Shown: positions 26,927-35,102 of the stretch, piece by piece
Layout: the number at the start of each line of letters is the position of its first letter
Position numbering within the stretch: the stretch's first letter is position 1
NCBI RefSeq assembly: GCF_005144585.1
Contig: NZ_SSMQ01000003.1
Span: forward strand, 62,001 to 126,000
Length of the DNA: 64,000 nucleotides
Reading direction: 5' to 3'
From: Polyangium fumosum
GTDB taxonomy: Bacteria > Myxococcota_A > Polyangia > Polyangiales > Polyangiaceae
Notes under the pieces: generated by a model
Seen by the model: the letters and a program-made list of their open reading frames with translations, nothing else
Databases searched by the model: none
Told to the model about the DNA's origin: nothing
Position numbers and translations under genes: made by a program

Positions 26927-28533
26927 CAGGCCTCTCCCCTGCGCAGACGGAGCGCGCGCTCGGCCTCGATGCGATCGTCGAACGGCAGCGTGACCGCGCC
27001 GATGATCTGGTACGGCTCGTGGCCCTTGCCCGCGACGAGCACGACGTCGCCCGGCGCCGCTTCGAGCACCGCGCGCTCGATGGCCTTCGCGCGATCGAGC
27101 TCGACGTGGACGATCGCTCGGCCGCCCGCGAGCCCCGGCAGGATCGCCTCCGCGATGGCGCGCGGCTCCTCGCTGCGCGGGTTGTCGTTCGTGACGAACG
27201 CGACGTCCGCGCCGCGCGCCACGGCCTCGCCCATGAGCGGGCGCTTCTTCGGATCACGATCCCCGCCGCAACCAAAGACGCAGTGCACGCGACCTTGTCC
27301 AAACGCACGCACGCTGTGCAGAACCCGATCGAGCGCGTCCGGCGTGTGCGCGTAGTCGACGAGCACGATGACGTCGTCCCGCGCCGGATCGTCACAACGC
27401 TCGAGCCGCCCCGGCACCCGGATCGGCCCCGAGAGAGCGCGCGCCGCCGCGTGGAGATCGATCTCGAGCAGCCAGCAGATCGCCACGGTCGCGAGCAGGT
27501 TCTGCACGTTGTGCGCGCCAACGAGCGGCGATCGGATCGAGAGTTGCCCCGCGGGCGTCCGCGCCACGAGCGAGATGCCCGACGCCGTGTGCTCCACCGA
27601 GACGGGCGCGATGTCGGCCTCCTCGGTCGAGATACCGACCCGCGTGGAGAACCGCGCGATCGTCGCCGACGACGGACCCCCGAGGCCACGCGGCGCGAGC
27701 CTCCGCACGAGCGCGGGGCCAAACGGATCGTCGACGTTGATCGCCGCCGAGCCGGGGGCGAGGTCGACGAAGAGGCGCGCCTTCGCCTCGGCGTAGGCCT
27801 CCATCGTGCCGTGGTAGTCGAGGTGATCCTGCGTGAGGTTCAGGAACGCCGCGACACGGAAGCGCACGGCCTCGACGCGGCGCGCCGCGACCGCGATGCT
27901 CGACACTTCCATCACGAGGTGCGTCGCGCCGCGGAGGTGCATCGCCGCCGCGATCCGCGCGAGCTCGTCAGCCTCGGGGCTCGTGTGCGTCGAGGGCAGG
28001 TCGAGATCACCGAACCGATACCCGAGCGTGCCCACGATCCCGGGCCGCTGGCCCGCGGCCGCGAGGCACGCCTGCACGAGGTGCGTCGTCGTCGTCTTGC
28101 CGTTCGTCCCGGTGACGCCCACGACCTCCAGCGCGAACGTCGGATGCCCGTAGATGGCCGCCGACGCGTACGCGAGCGCGCTCGGCACGTCCGCGACCTC
28201 GATCCGCGGCAGGCCGTTCGTCTCGACGTTCACCCCCGACGCCGTCAGCACCGCGCTCGCGCCGCGCCCGATCGCGCCGGCCACGAAGCGCTCGCCGCTC
28301 GTGCGCGCGCCTGGTCGCGCGACGAAGAGATCCCCCGGGCAAACACGCCGCGAGTCGTGGTGCACGCCCGTGAGAAAGACGCTCGGATCCCCGGAAACGA
28401 GCTTCGCGCCCGGGATCTCGTTCACGAGATCGCCGAGCCTCCGGCCGAGCTTCGCCTGCTTGCACGAAGGTGGCGCGCCGTCGCTCGCCTCCCGCGGGTG
28501 GAGGAGCTCTTCGTTCGACCGTTCGTTCGTCAT
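26926..28533 (-). CDS. murE: UDP-MurNAc-tripeptide synthetase MurE (meso-DAP type)
   Basis: A 535-residue Mur ligase. ATP loop GTNGKTTTT (142-150), LTQDHLDYHGTMEAYAEAK, and VFGCGGDRDPKKRPLMGE are family marks. FVTNDNPRSEEP contains DNPR, the motif that marks meso-diaminopimelate rather than lysine addition, so the wall is predicted to be of DAP type. The N-terminus carries about 28 extra residues. The start overlaps the ftsI stop by 4 bases. Confidence 0.97.
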   Translation of the reverse strand: MTNERSNEELLHPREASDGAPPSCKQAKLGRRLGDLVNEIPGAKLVSGDPSVFLTGVHHDSRRVCPGDLFVARPGARTSGERFVAGAIGRGASAVLTASGVNVETNGLPRIEVADVPSALAYASAAIYGHPTFALEVVGVTGTNGKTTTTHLVQACLAAAGQRPGIVGTLGYRFGDLDLPSTHTSPEADELARIAAAMHLRGATHLVMEVSSIAVAARRVEAVRFRVAAFLNLTQDHLDYHGTMEAYAEAKARLFVDLAPGSAAINVDDPFGPALVRRLAPRGLGGPSSATIARFSTRVGISTEEADIAPVSVEHTASGISLVARTPAGQLSIRSPLVGAHNVQNLLATVAICWLLEIDLHAAARALSGPIRVPGRLERCDDPARDDVIVLVDYAHTPDALDRVLHSVRAFGQGRVHCVFGCGGDRDPKKRPLMGEAVARGADVAFVTNDNPRSEEPRAIAEAILPGLAGGRAIVHVELDRAKAIERAVLEAAPGDVVLVAGKGHEPYQIIGAVTLPFDDRIEAERALRLRRGEA

Positions 28534-30620
28534 GACGAGGGCTCGAAGAAAAGCTTCACCGCCGAACCTTTGGGCAGCACCGTGCCCGCCGCCGGCTCGA
28601 CCTTCGACAGGCGGCCCGTGCCGAACGCCGTGGGGGTCAAGCCCGCCGCGGTCGCCGCGCGGATCGCCTCACGCACGGGTTGTCCGGTCAGATCCGGGAC
28701 ACGCGTCTCGCCGCTCTTCATCGGCGCCGACGGCGTCACGACGCCTGCCGTGATCGGAGCCACGGCCGCGCGCGCCTCCGTGAGGACCTGGTACGTACTC
28801 GTCGCCGGATCCCCGACCTTCGCTCGATCCGAAACCTCGCTGAGCTTCATGGGCACACTGCCGCGAGGTGTGACACCGAGGTACCGCAGCGCCATCTCGC
28901 CGATGCGTCGGAACACCGGCGCGGCGACCGAGCCACCGCCGTAGGTGCCGCCGAGCGGCTCGTCGAGCACCACCGCGATCACGAGCCGCGGCTTGTCCGC
29001 AGGGACGAACCCGACGAACGAGGCGACGTAGTGCGTGTCCGTATACCTCCCCGTCGCCGGGTCGATCTTCTGCGCGGTCCCCGTTTTCCCGGCCACGCGG
29101 AAGCCTGGAATCGCAGCCTCGACGCCCGTGCCTTCGCCCTCGGTAACGGCGACGAGCATCTCCGACATCATCTTCGCGACCGACGCCTGCACCGCCTCGC
29201 GCCGCACGCGCGGCTGCGTCTCCGTCAGCAACGTGCCGCCGCCGTCCGTCACGCGCTTGATCAGCACGGGCTCGAGCAGCTTGCCGCCGTTCGCGATCGC
29301 GGCCATCGCCATCGTGAGCTGCAACGTCGTCACGCTGATGCCCTGACCGAACGAGGCCGCCGCCGTCTCGACCGAGACCCACGGCCTTGCGCGCGGCCTG
29401 AGCACGCCCATGCTCTCGCCGGGGAACGGAAGGCCCGTGGTGTCGCCGAAGCCGAACCGACGGAAGCCCTCGTAGAGCCGCTGCTCGCCGAGCCCGAGCG
29501 CGATCTTCGACGTCCCGATGTTCGAGGACAAACTGAGGATCTGCGTGACCGTGAGCCACTTGGCCGGGTGCGTGTCGTGGATGACGACGTTGTCGATCGC
29601 CATGTTCCCCTCCTCGCAATAGATCGAGGCGGTGGGGTTCACGCTGCGCGCGGCGAGCGCGGAGGCGATCGAGAAGACCTTGATCGTCGAGCCGGGCTCG
29701 AAGCGATCGACGACGCAGCGGTTGCGACGCGCGTCGGGCTCGGCCGCGCCGTAGTCGTTGGGGTTGTAGCCAGGCGCGCTCGCCATCGCGAGGATCTCGC
29801 CGGTCGAGGGATCGGCGACGACGACCGCGCCGCCCGTGGCCTCGTAGGTCTTCATCGCGGCATCGAGCTCGCGCTCGGCCGTGAACTGGATCCCCTTGTC
29901 GATCGTGAGGAAGACGTTGTGGCCCGCGAGCGCGGCCTCGTCCTCGATCCCCTCGGAGAAGATCAGGCGGCCCGAGCGATCACGCAGGCCGCGCACCTCG
30001 GAGCTCTTGCCGCGCAGCTCGTGATCGAGCGCGAGCTCCAGGCCCTCACGTCCCTCCCCGTCGGGCGAGACGAACCCGATGAGCGGGCCGCCGAGCTCGC
30101 GGTTCGGGTAAAACCGGTGGCCCTCACCCTCGATCTGGAGCCCGCGCAACGGGTAGCGCTGGTTCTTCTCGCCGAGCCCACGCACGGCCGCGACCTCGGC
30201 CTCCGAGACGCGCCGCTTCAGCCACACGAAGCGCCGGCGACGGCTGATCTTCTCGACGACCTCCTCCTGCGGGAGGTTCAAGGCCTGCGCGATGCGCTCG
30301 CCGTACTGCTGGATCCGCATCGGCAGGTAGCGGTCCTCGATGCCACGGAGCAGCTCCACCGCGTCGAGCGAGACGCTCGGCACCTCGACGCTCTCCGCGA
30401 GCGACGCGCCGTTGCGGTCGTAGATCGTGCCGCGCTTCGGCGTCACGTGCAGGCGCCGCTGCCGCTGCCGCTCGGCGAGGTCGTACCAGTCCTGCCCGTC
30501 CTCGACCTGGATGCGGTGCGCGCCCGACACGATCACGCCGAGCCCGAGGCCCATCATCCCGCAGAGGATCCCCATGCGGATGCGGATCCAGCGCGCGCGC
30601 TTGGGATCGAGGTTTTTCAC
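28530..30620 (-). CDS. ftsI: Septal peptidoglycan transpeptidase FtsI (PBP3) with PASTA domain
   Basis: A 696-residue class B penicillin-binding protein. A membrane helix (about 15-35) is followed by a non-catalytic domain beginning KRGTIYDRNGASLAES, and a transpeptidase domain with S311-T-I-K (FEPGSTIK), SSN at 366-368 and KTG at 513-515 (VAGKTGTAQK). A single PASTA domain forms the C-terminus (about 635-693, VPDLTGQPVREAIRAATAAG). PASTA domains bind muropeptides or beta-lactams and are commoner in Gram-positive PBPs. The GTG at 30620, with GGAGG upstream, overlaps the ftsL stop by 4 bases. Confidence 0.96.
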   Translation of the reverse strand: MKNLDPKRARWIRIRMGILCGMMGLGLGVIVSGAHRIQVEDGQDWYDLAERQRQRRLHVTPKRGTIYDRNGASLAESVEVPSVSLDAVELLRGIEDRYLPMRIQQYGERIAQALNLPQEEVVEKISRRRRFVWLKRRVSEAEVAAVRGLGEKNQRYPLRGLQIEGEGHRFYPNRELGGPLIGFVSPDGEGREGLELALDHELRGKSSEVRGLRDRSGRLIFSEGIEDEAALAGHNVFLTIDKGIQFTAERELDAAMKTYEATGGAVVVADPSTGEILAMASAPGYNPNDYGAAEPDARRNRCVVDRFEPGSTIKVFSIASALAARSVNPTASIYCEEGNMAIDNVVIHDTHPAKWLTVTQILSLSSNIGTSKIALGLGEQRLYEGFRRFGFGDTTGLPFPGESMGVLRPRARPWVSVETAAASFGQGISVTTLQLTMAMAAIANGGKLLEPVLIKRVTDGGGTLLTETQPRVRREAVQASVAKMMSEMLVAVTEGEGTGVEAAIPGFRVAGKTGTAQKIDPATGRYTDTHYVASFVGFVPADKPRLVIAVVLDEPLGGTYGGGSVAAPVFRRIGEMALRYLGVTPRGSVPMKLSEVSDRAKVGDPATSTYQVLTEARAAVAPITAGVVTPSAPMKSGETRVPDLTGQPVREAIRAATAAGLTPTAFGTGRLSKVEPAAGTVLPKGSAVKLFFEPSS

Positions 30621-31048
30621 GGAGAACCTCCGGGCACAGGAGAGCCAGCAGCACCCGACGGTGCAGCCGGACCAGGCGGGGGTGAGGGGGCAGAGCCCGG
30701 CTCGCCGGGCGGAGCCCCTTCCGTGGAAGGCTCGTCCTGGATCTTCACGACCCAGCGCACCGGGATCACGCGCTCGGGCGGCGGCGGCGTCATGCCGAGC
30801 AGCGTCCGCGCGACCATCTCGACGCGCTGCGGGGTCTCGTAGCTCGCCGCCTCCAGCGAGAGCACGCGCTTCACCTCGCGCAGGCGCCCTTGCTCGGCGC
30901 GCGCGCGGCCGAGCTTGTAGCCGAGGTCCACGATCCTGCCGCGCAGCCCGAGGTGCACGACGAACGCCGCCACGCTCGCGACCACCGCCAGCGACCAGAG
31001 CGCGAGGAACGGCCGCTGCTTCATGCGCTCGCTCATGCGCTCGTTCAT
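30617..31048 (-). CDS. ftsL: Cell division protein FtsL
   Basis: A 143-residue protein at the canonical position between rsmH and ftsI. A short cytoplasmic tail and membrane helix (about 13-33, FLALWSLAVVASVAAFVVHL) are followed by a coiled-coil-prone region (IVDLGYKLGRARAEQGRLREVKRV), as in FtsL. The C-terminal 45 residues are Pro/Gly/Ser-rich and not typical of FtsL, which normally ends soon after the coiled coil. The sequence is poorly conserved as expected, so the call rests on topology and position. Its ATG overlaps the rsmH stop. Confidence 0.85.
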   Translation of the reverse strand: MNERMSERMKQRPFLALWSLAVVASVAAFVVHLGLRGRIVDLGYKLGRARAEQGRLREVKRVLSLEAASYETPQRVEMVARTLLGMTPPPPERVIPVRWVVKIQDEPSTEGAPPGEPGSAPSPPPGPAAPSGAAGSPVPGGSP

Positions 31049-32013
31049 GCGAACACCTCGTCCCCGCCCTCATCCCCCGCGAGCGCGACGCGCCGCGCCG
31101 CCCGGAGCTTCGCGCTCCTCGCGCGCGGGTTCTCCGCGACCTCCTCGTCCGACGCGACGAGCGGCTTCTTCCAGAGCGGCTCCCACACGCTCGCCTCGCG
31201 CAGCGCGTGCTTGACGATCCGGTCCTCCAGCGAGTGGAACGAGATCACCGCCACGATGCCGCCCATCTTCACGACACGGCTCGCCGCGCGGAGCAGCGCT
31301 TCGAGCTCGTCGAGCTCGCCGTTCACCGCGACGCGAAGCGCCTGAAACGTCCGCGTCGCCGGATCGACCCCGCCCACGCGCGACGGCCCCACGGCCCGCA
31401 CCACGGCGCGGCGCAGATCCAGCGTCGTCTTCAGCTCCCCGTTCGCCAGCGCTTGCTTGATGCAGCGCGCCACCCGGCGGGACCTTCGCTCCTCGCCGTA
31501 GTGGTAGATCACGTTCGCCAGCTCGTCGTCGTCGAGCCGCTCGATCAGCTCGAGCGCCGTCTCGCCGCTCGACGGATCCATCCGCATGTCGAGCGGACCT
31601 TCGGCGCGGAAGCTCATGCCGCGCGTCGCGTCATCGATCTGCATCGACGACACGCCCACGTCGGCGACGAGCCCGTCCACCGGCCCCACGCCCATCTTCG
31701 CGAGGTGGTCCTCGACGTCCGAGAACCGCCCGTGCACGAGCTTCACTCGATCGCCGAAGGGCGCGAGCCGCTCCTTGGCGAGCGCGAGGGCCGTCTCGTC
31801 GCGATCGACCCCGATGAGCCGGCAGCCTGGGGCTTCTTCGAGGATCGCCTCGGCGTGGCCGCCTGCGCCGAGGGTCGCGTCCACGTAGACGCCGCCGGCG
31901 TGGGGCGCGAGCGCCTGGACCACCTCGCGGCGGAGGACGGTCACGTGGGGCGCCTTGTGCGGCTCGGGGGGTGGGGCCTTGTCTCGCATCGGCACGACGT
32001 TCACCACGTTCAT
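31045..32013 (-). CDS. rsmH: 16S rRNA m4C1402 methyltransferase RsmH
   Basis: A 322-residue SAM-dependent methyltransferase (formerly MraW). HVTVLRREVVQAL, YVDATLGAGGHAEAIL (SAM-binding loop), IGVDRDETALALA, DGLVADVGVSSMQID, MRMDPSSGETALELI, and VISFHSLEDRIVKHALRE are all family marks. It methylates N4 of C1402 in the ribosomal P site. The ATG at 32013 overlaps the mraZ stop (ATGA). Confidence 0.97.
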   Translation of the reverse strand: MNVVNVVPMRDKAPPPEPHKAPHVTVLRREVVQALAPHAGGVYVDATLGAGGHAEAILEEAPGCRLIGVDRDETALALAKERLAPFGDRVKLVHGRFSDVEDHLAKMGVGPVDGLVADVGVSSMQIDDATRGMSFRAEGPLDMRMDPSSGETALELIERLDDDELANVIYHYGEERRSRRVARCIKQALANGELKTTLDLRRAVVRAVGPSRVGGVDPATRTFQALRVAVNGELDELEALLRAASRVVKMGGIVAVISFHSLEDRIVKHALREASVWEPLWKKPLVASDEEVAENPRARSAKLRAARRVALAGDEGGDEVFA

Positions 32014-32513
32014 AGGCGGAACTGCTCCGCGATCGCGGCCTTGAAGCTCGCGAGCTCGGCCTCGCTCATCGTCTGGGCGGCCTTCCACCGCTCCTTCGAC
32101 CAGAGCTCGGCCGTCGCGCCCATCCCGGCCCACAGGACTTCCTTGTGCAGGTCGGCGTGCTCGCGCAGCGAGGGCGGCACGAGGATCCGGCCTTGTTTGT
32201 CGAGCTCGCACTCGACGGCGGCCGACAGGTACTTCCGGCGGAAGGCGACGACGTTCGGCTCGAACTGGGGGAGCGCCGCGATCTTGGCTTCGAGCTCCTC
32301 CCAGGCGCGCAGCGGGTAGCAGTGCAGGCAGGGGTCGAAGAGAGCGGGCGTCAGGATCAAGCAGACCTCGCTCGCGGGCGCCGGGGGTTTGGGGCGCAGG
32401 GCGCCGTCAGGCGACCCGGAGCCCCAAGCGGCATCGAGCACGTCGCGAAAGCGCGCGGGCAGGCTGGTCCGCCCTTTCGCGTCGATCGCGTGCTCGAAAT
32501 GACCGCGAAACAT
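32010..32513 (-). CDS. mraZ: Transcription regulator MraZ, with in-frame insertion
   Basis: A 167-residue MraZ starting with the canonical MFRGHFEHAIDAKGRTSLPA. A GTG three codons upstream is less likely. Both swapped-hairpin AbrB domains are recognisable: DAKGRTSLPARFR (11-23) and ELDKQGRILVPPSLREHA near residue 95. MraZ binds TGGG-type repeats at the head of the cluster and represses it in E. coli. It is longer than typical (about 143-152). The extra residues (about 28-47, WGSGSPDGALRPKPPAPASE) sit between RFRDVLDAA and VCLILTPALF and coincide with a member of the G-tract repeat family. Confidence 0.95.
   Translation of the reverse strand: MFRGHFEHAIDAKGRTSLPARFRDVLDAAWGSGSPDGALRPKPPAPASEVCLILTPALFDPCLHCYPLRAWEELEAKIAALPQFEPNVVAFRRKYLSAAVECELDKQGRILVPPSLREHADLHKEVLWAGMGATAELWSKERWKAAQTMSEAELASFKAAIAEQFRL
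32382..32431 (-). repeat. G-tract repeat inside mraZ
   Basis: On the mraZ coding strand the segment begins CCGCTTGGGG (32422-32431 complement) and ends CTGCGCCCCAAACCCCCGG. The queA copy, read on the opposite strand, begins CCGCTTGGGGG and ends CTGCGCCCCCAAACCCCCCG, and the two have almost the same length (50 and 51 bp). GGGGC and GCCCC near the ends form the outer stem. The middle has diverged. It encodes about 17 residues lying where other MraZ proteins have a short turn. Chance resemblance in GC-rich DNA is possible but two matched ends at equal spacing argue against it. Confidence 0.6.
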
Positions 32514-32598
32514 GGTTCCCACCGAGTCGGCTCCGCTCGTGCCTGCCAGCCAGGCGCTTTCCCCGCGCCGGAGGGACCCGGCAGGTCATGGGCATCTT

Positions 32599-32654
32599 TG
32601 CCACTTTTCCCCACGGGGCACCGCCACGCTACGGAGAGGGCCCTTGGGTGTCAA
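32599..32654 (-). promoter_or_regulatory. dcw cluster promoter and MraZ-box-like repeats
   Basis: On the minus strand TTGACA (32649-32654) is a perfect -35, followed after 17 bp by TAGCGT (32626-32631) as -10, about 110 bases upstream of the mraZ ATG. Just downstream, near the expected start site, TGGGG (32609-32613 complement) and TGGCA (32599-32603 complement) are spaced by exactly 5 bp, the spacing of MraZ-binding TGGG repeats in E. coli. The second repeat is imperfect. This fits autoregulation of the cluster. Confidence 0.65.
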
Positions 32655-32888
32655 CAGTTTGCATTTTTTGTGGAGTTTGGCGGATCCCAAGGAAGGTAGG
32701 AATCCTCCCCTCTCCTACCTTTCCGGACCAACCTCGACGCGACGAACCGGCCCGCCGGAGGCGAGATCCAGGCTCCGGTGGGAAGAGGTGGTGGAAGCTT
32801 TCGTGACCACCGCATGGACGGCGGACGATCCGGAACCGATGCGCCTCTGCACGAGTGCGCAGGTATGCCCATAACGATGGAAATGGCC

Positions 32889-32920
32889 AAAAAAGCGGCG
32901 CCGTTTGGCAAGGCCGCTTT
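32889..32920 (-). terminator. Intrinsic terminator after AgmX-like gene
   Basis: Read on the minus strand, AAAGCGGC (complement of 32913-32920) pairs with GCCGCTTT (complement of 32892-32899), and the stem runs directly into a T-run (complement of AAAAAA at 32889-32894). This is one of the few textbook Rho-independent terminators in the window. It lies about 90 bases after the stop of the AgmX-like gene and shields the dcw promoter. Confidence 0.8.
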
Positions 32921-33008
32921 CCTCCCTCCCTCTTCGCGGAGCGAAAGGGCCGGGATGGGTGAGGTCTGGGTGGGGAGGAGTGGGGCGCGCGAGAGAAGAG
33001 GAGCGCCG

Positions 33009-34421
33009 CTACTGCGCCGCGAATACGAAGGGGATGTTCACCGGGGTCGAGCCCCCCGAGACCGGGAATTTCCACCCTTTGATGCGGGCCGCGATGCAGC
33101 TCGACAAGCCCGGATAGTCCTTTTCCGCCCCGCTCGCGCTCACCGATTGCACGGCCCCCGACGGCGCGATCACGATCGAGGCCGAGACCCGCGCCGACGA
33201 GCCGCCCATGCCCTTCGTCGCGTCGAGGGCCGGCTGCCAGCAGCGCCGCTTGACCATGGGCCGGTTCGCCTCGACGACGCCGCTGATCTCGCCCGCGGAG
33301 AGCTGCCCCCCGCCCGCGGCCTGCGCGCCTCCAGCGGGTCCGCTCGTCGGCCCGGCGATGTTCGGGCCCTGAAAGCCGGACATGTCGATGGCGGCGGCGG
33401 GCGCCCCCGTCTTGGCCGTCGTGGGCCAGGGGCCGCCGAGGGGCCGGTTCGAGGCGCCGGCCTTGGGGGCTTCGGTCGGGTCGACGGCAGCGGCGGTGGC
33501 CTCGATCGTGGGCCCGGCCAGGGACGAAGGCGCGGCCGCGGCGGCGCTGGCGGAGGCGGTGACGTAGACGATCTGCGGGGCCTGTGGGGCCGGGCGGAGA
33601 AGGAGGAAGGCCGCGACCCCCCCGAAGACGGCGCCCGCGGCGATCAGCGCGAGGGCGGCGGGGTGGAGGGAGCCTTTTTTGCGGCGGCCGAGGAGGGCGT
33701 CTTCGTCGATGTCGTCCGGGATCTCGGGGGCGACGGTGCCGAGCGAGGTGGCCGGGGCGCGTGGAGCCTGGAAGGGCTCCGGGGCGGGCGCGGGGGCCGG
33801 GCGGACGAGGGTCGCGGCCGCGTCGCTCGTGGTCGCCGCGCCGGGCGAGACCTGGGGCGCCTCCGCGAAGGGGTCGCGCATCGCGAAGGGGTCTTCGAGG
33901 ACGTCGAGCGCAAAGGGCGCGGGCGCGGGCGCGGCTGCGGCTGCGCCCACCGGAGCGTCCGCAAGCGTTGCGAACGCCTCCTTTGGTTTCGAAGGGAGGT
34001 TCGCGACGGTTTCTGACGGGCCCCCTGCGTCCCGCCCCACGTTCGTAAGGGGTGCGGACGCCTCGGGGACCGGCGGAGGCGCGTTTGCAAGGGTTTCGGA
34101 CGCCTCGGGGACCGGCGGAGGCGCGTTCGCAAGGGTTTCGGACGCCGCTTTCAAATTGAACGAGGCACCTGGAAGCGGCTGGGGGGACCTCGGGGGTGCG
34201 CCGGGGGGCTTTGGCGCGGAAGGACCGAGGGCCGCGGCGCCGATCCCGGCGGGCCGCGGCGGCAGACCTGCGGCGGGCCGCGGCGGCAGGCCTGCGGCGG
34301 GGCGCGGAGGGAGGCCCGGGGCCGGGCGGATGTCGTTCACGTGCCCACAGGAAGGACACGTCACCCGGCCGGTCGCGCCGGTGCCGAGAGGAGATTTGCA
34401 CTTCAGGCAGGAGGAAGTCAT
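33009..34421 (-). CDS. AgmX/PglI C-terminal domain protein with N-terminal zinc ribbon
   Basis: A 470-residue protein. The first 30 residues form a CxxC...CxxC zinc ribbon (CLKCKSPLG, then CPSCGHV) of the MJ0042 type common in myxobacterial proteins. A long low-complexity region of Pro/Ala/Glu with repeated APPPVPEASETLAN follows, then one membrane helix near 265-285 (AALALIAAGAVFGGVAAFLLL). The C-terminal 90 residues (VVEANRPMVKRRCWQPALD to KGWKFPVSGG) are the AgmX/PglI C-terminal domain, named from M. xanthus gliding proteins and related to TonB C-terminal folds. The role in motility or envelope linkage is inference. The ATG at 34421 is preferred over TTG one codon upstream. Confidence 0.75.
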   Translation of the reverse strand: MTSSCLKCKSPLGTGATGRVTCPSCGHVNDIRPAPGLPPRPAAGLPPRPAAGLPPRPAGIGAAALGPSAPKPPGAPPRSPQPLPGASFNLKAASETLANAPPPVPEASETLANAPPPVPEASAPLTNVGRDAGGPSETVANLPSKPKEAFATLADAPVGAAAAAPAPAPFALDVLEDPFAMRDPFAEAPQVSPGAATTSDAAATLVRPAPAPAPEPFQAPRAPATSLGTVAPEIPDDIDEDALLGRRKKGSLHPAALALIAAGAVFGGVAAFLLLRPAPQAPQIVYVTASASAAAAAPSSLAGPTIEATAAAVDPTEAPKAGASNRPLGGPWPTTAKTGAPAAAIDMSGFQGPNIAGPTSGPAGGAQAAGGGQLSAGEISGVVEANRPMVKRRCWQPALDATKGMGGSSARVSASIVIAPSGAVQSVSASGAEKDYPGLSSCIAARIKGWKFPVSGGSTPVNIPFVFAAQ

Positions 34422-34532
34422 CAACGCCGCCGCGGCAAGCCTGGGATTCTACTCGACTCGGCCGCGGGACGAAACTTCCGGGAGCCAAGCGGCCGCAACG
34501 TGGTTGCGTTGCACGGAGGAGGGAGTCCATTC

Positions 34533-34976
34533 ATGTGTGGAGCGGGAGGAGCCTCCTTGGAAACGCCGAACGACGATTGGATCTACATCGGGGCGCACCT
34601 CATCCGCTTCGAGCCCCCGGACATCGTCCTTTGCCGTCCCCTCGGATACATCTCCGCCGCCGACGCGCGCGGCATGCTGGACTTCTGCGAGAAGAGCGCA
34701 GCAGAGCTCGGGAGCCGCATTTTTTATCTGGGGGATTCGTCGCGGATCACGGGGTACGCGATCTCCACGTCGCTCCAGATCTTCAATTCGCGGCCGACGG
34801 AGTACATGCGCGGCACGGCGATCTTCGGCGAGAACTTCCAGCAGCGCGTGCAGAACAGCGCCGTCCTGCGCGCGGCGCGTCGGCTCGGGCTGCCGATGGC
34901 GCGCCTGCCGATCGAGACGTTCCCCGACGAAGCCTCGGCCCGCGCCTGGATCGACGAGCTCCGCCGCAAAGGCTAG
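34533..34976 (+). CDS. STAS/SpoIIAA-like small protein
   Basis: A 147-residue protein with the strand-helix pattern of SpoIIAA-like/STAS-SEC14 proteins: IGAHLIRFEPPDIVLCRPLGYISAADARGM, then SRIFYLGDSSRITGYAIST, and a late TAIFGENFQQRVQNSAVLRAARRLG. These domains bind nucleotides, lipids or partner switches, but the specific role is unknown. The ATG at 34533 has a strong GGAGGAGGGAG site upstream. The TAG stop (34974-34976) is supplied by the CTAG at the left edge of the second 130-bp palindromic element. Confidence 0.6.
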   Translation: MCGAGGASLETPNDDWIYIGAHLIRFEPPDIVLCRPLGYISAADARGMLDFCEKSAAELGSRIFYLGDSSRITGYAISTSLQIFNSRPTEYMRGTAIFGENFQQRVQNSAVLRAARRLGLPMARLPIETFPDEASARAWIDELRRKG

Positions 34977-35102
34977 CAGCCTGTGGACTTATCTGCTGCG
35001 CGCCCCGAATCGTCGGTCGACATCGCTCGAAATCCTTCAGGATTCCTCGCTCCGTCGCCCTAGCTTCGGGGCGCTCGCGACGATAATTCCACAGGCTGCT
35101 AG
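34973..35102 (-). repeat. 130-bp palindromic MITE-like element, copy 2
   Basis: Same element as 3126-3255 in inverted orientation, with 2 differences (CCTGAAGG versus CCTCAAGG at the tip, and GTCGACCGAC versus GTCGGCCGAC). Ends CTAGCAGCCTGTGGA (34973-34987) and TCCACAGGCTGCTAG (35088-35102) are perfect. It fills the whole space between two convergent genes and its two CTAG ends provide both stop codons. As a long palindrome between convergent genes it could serve as a bidirectional terminator. Confidence 0.85.

Larger units (their letters stand above)
32514..33008. other. 495-bp spacer between mraZ and AgmX-like gene
   Basis: No credible gene is seen. From right to left it holds the intrinsic terminator of the upstream gene (32889-32920), an unassigned stretch (32722-32888), a hairpin with arms AAGGTAGGA (32693-32701) and TCCTACCTT (32713-32721), then the dcw promoter and leader. 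The hairpin sits about 40 bp upstream of the -35 and may act as a second insulator against read-through. Confidence 0.6.

Noticed and set aside
32660-33008. Possible RNA gene (for example RNase P RNA) upstream of mraZ
   Set aside because: Conserved RNase P segments were not recognised on either strand; the hairpins found are better explained as terminators.
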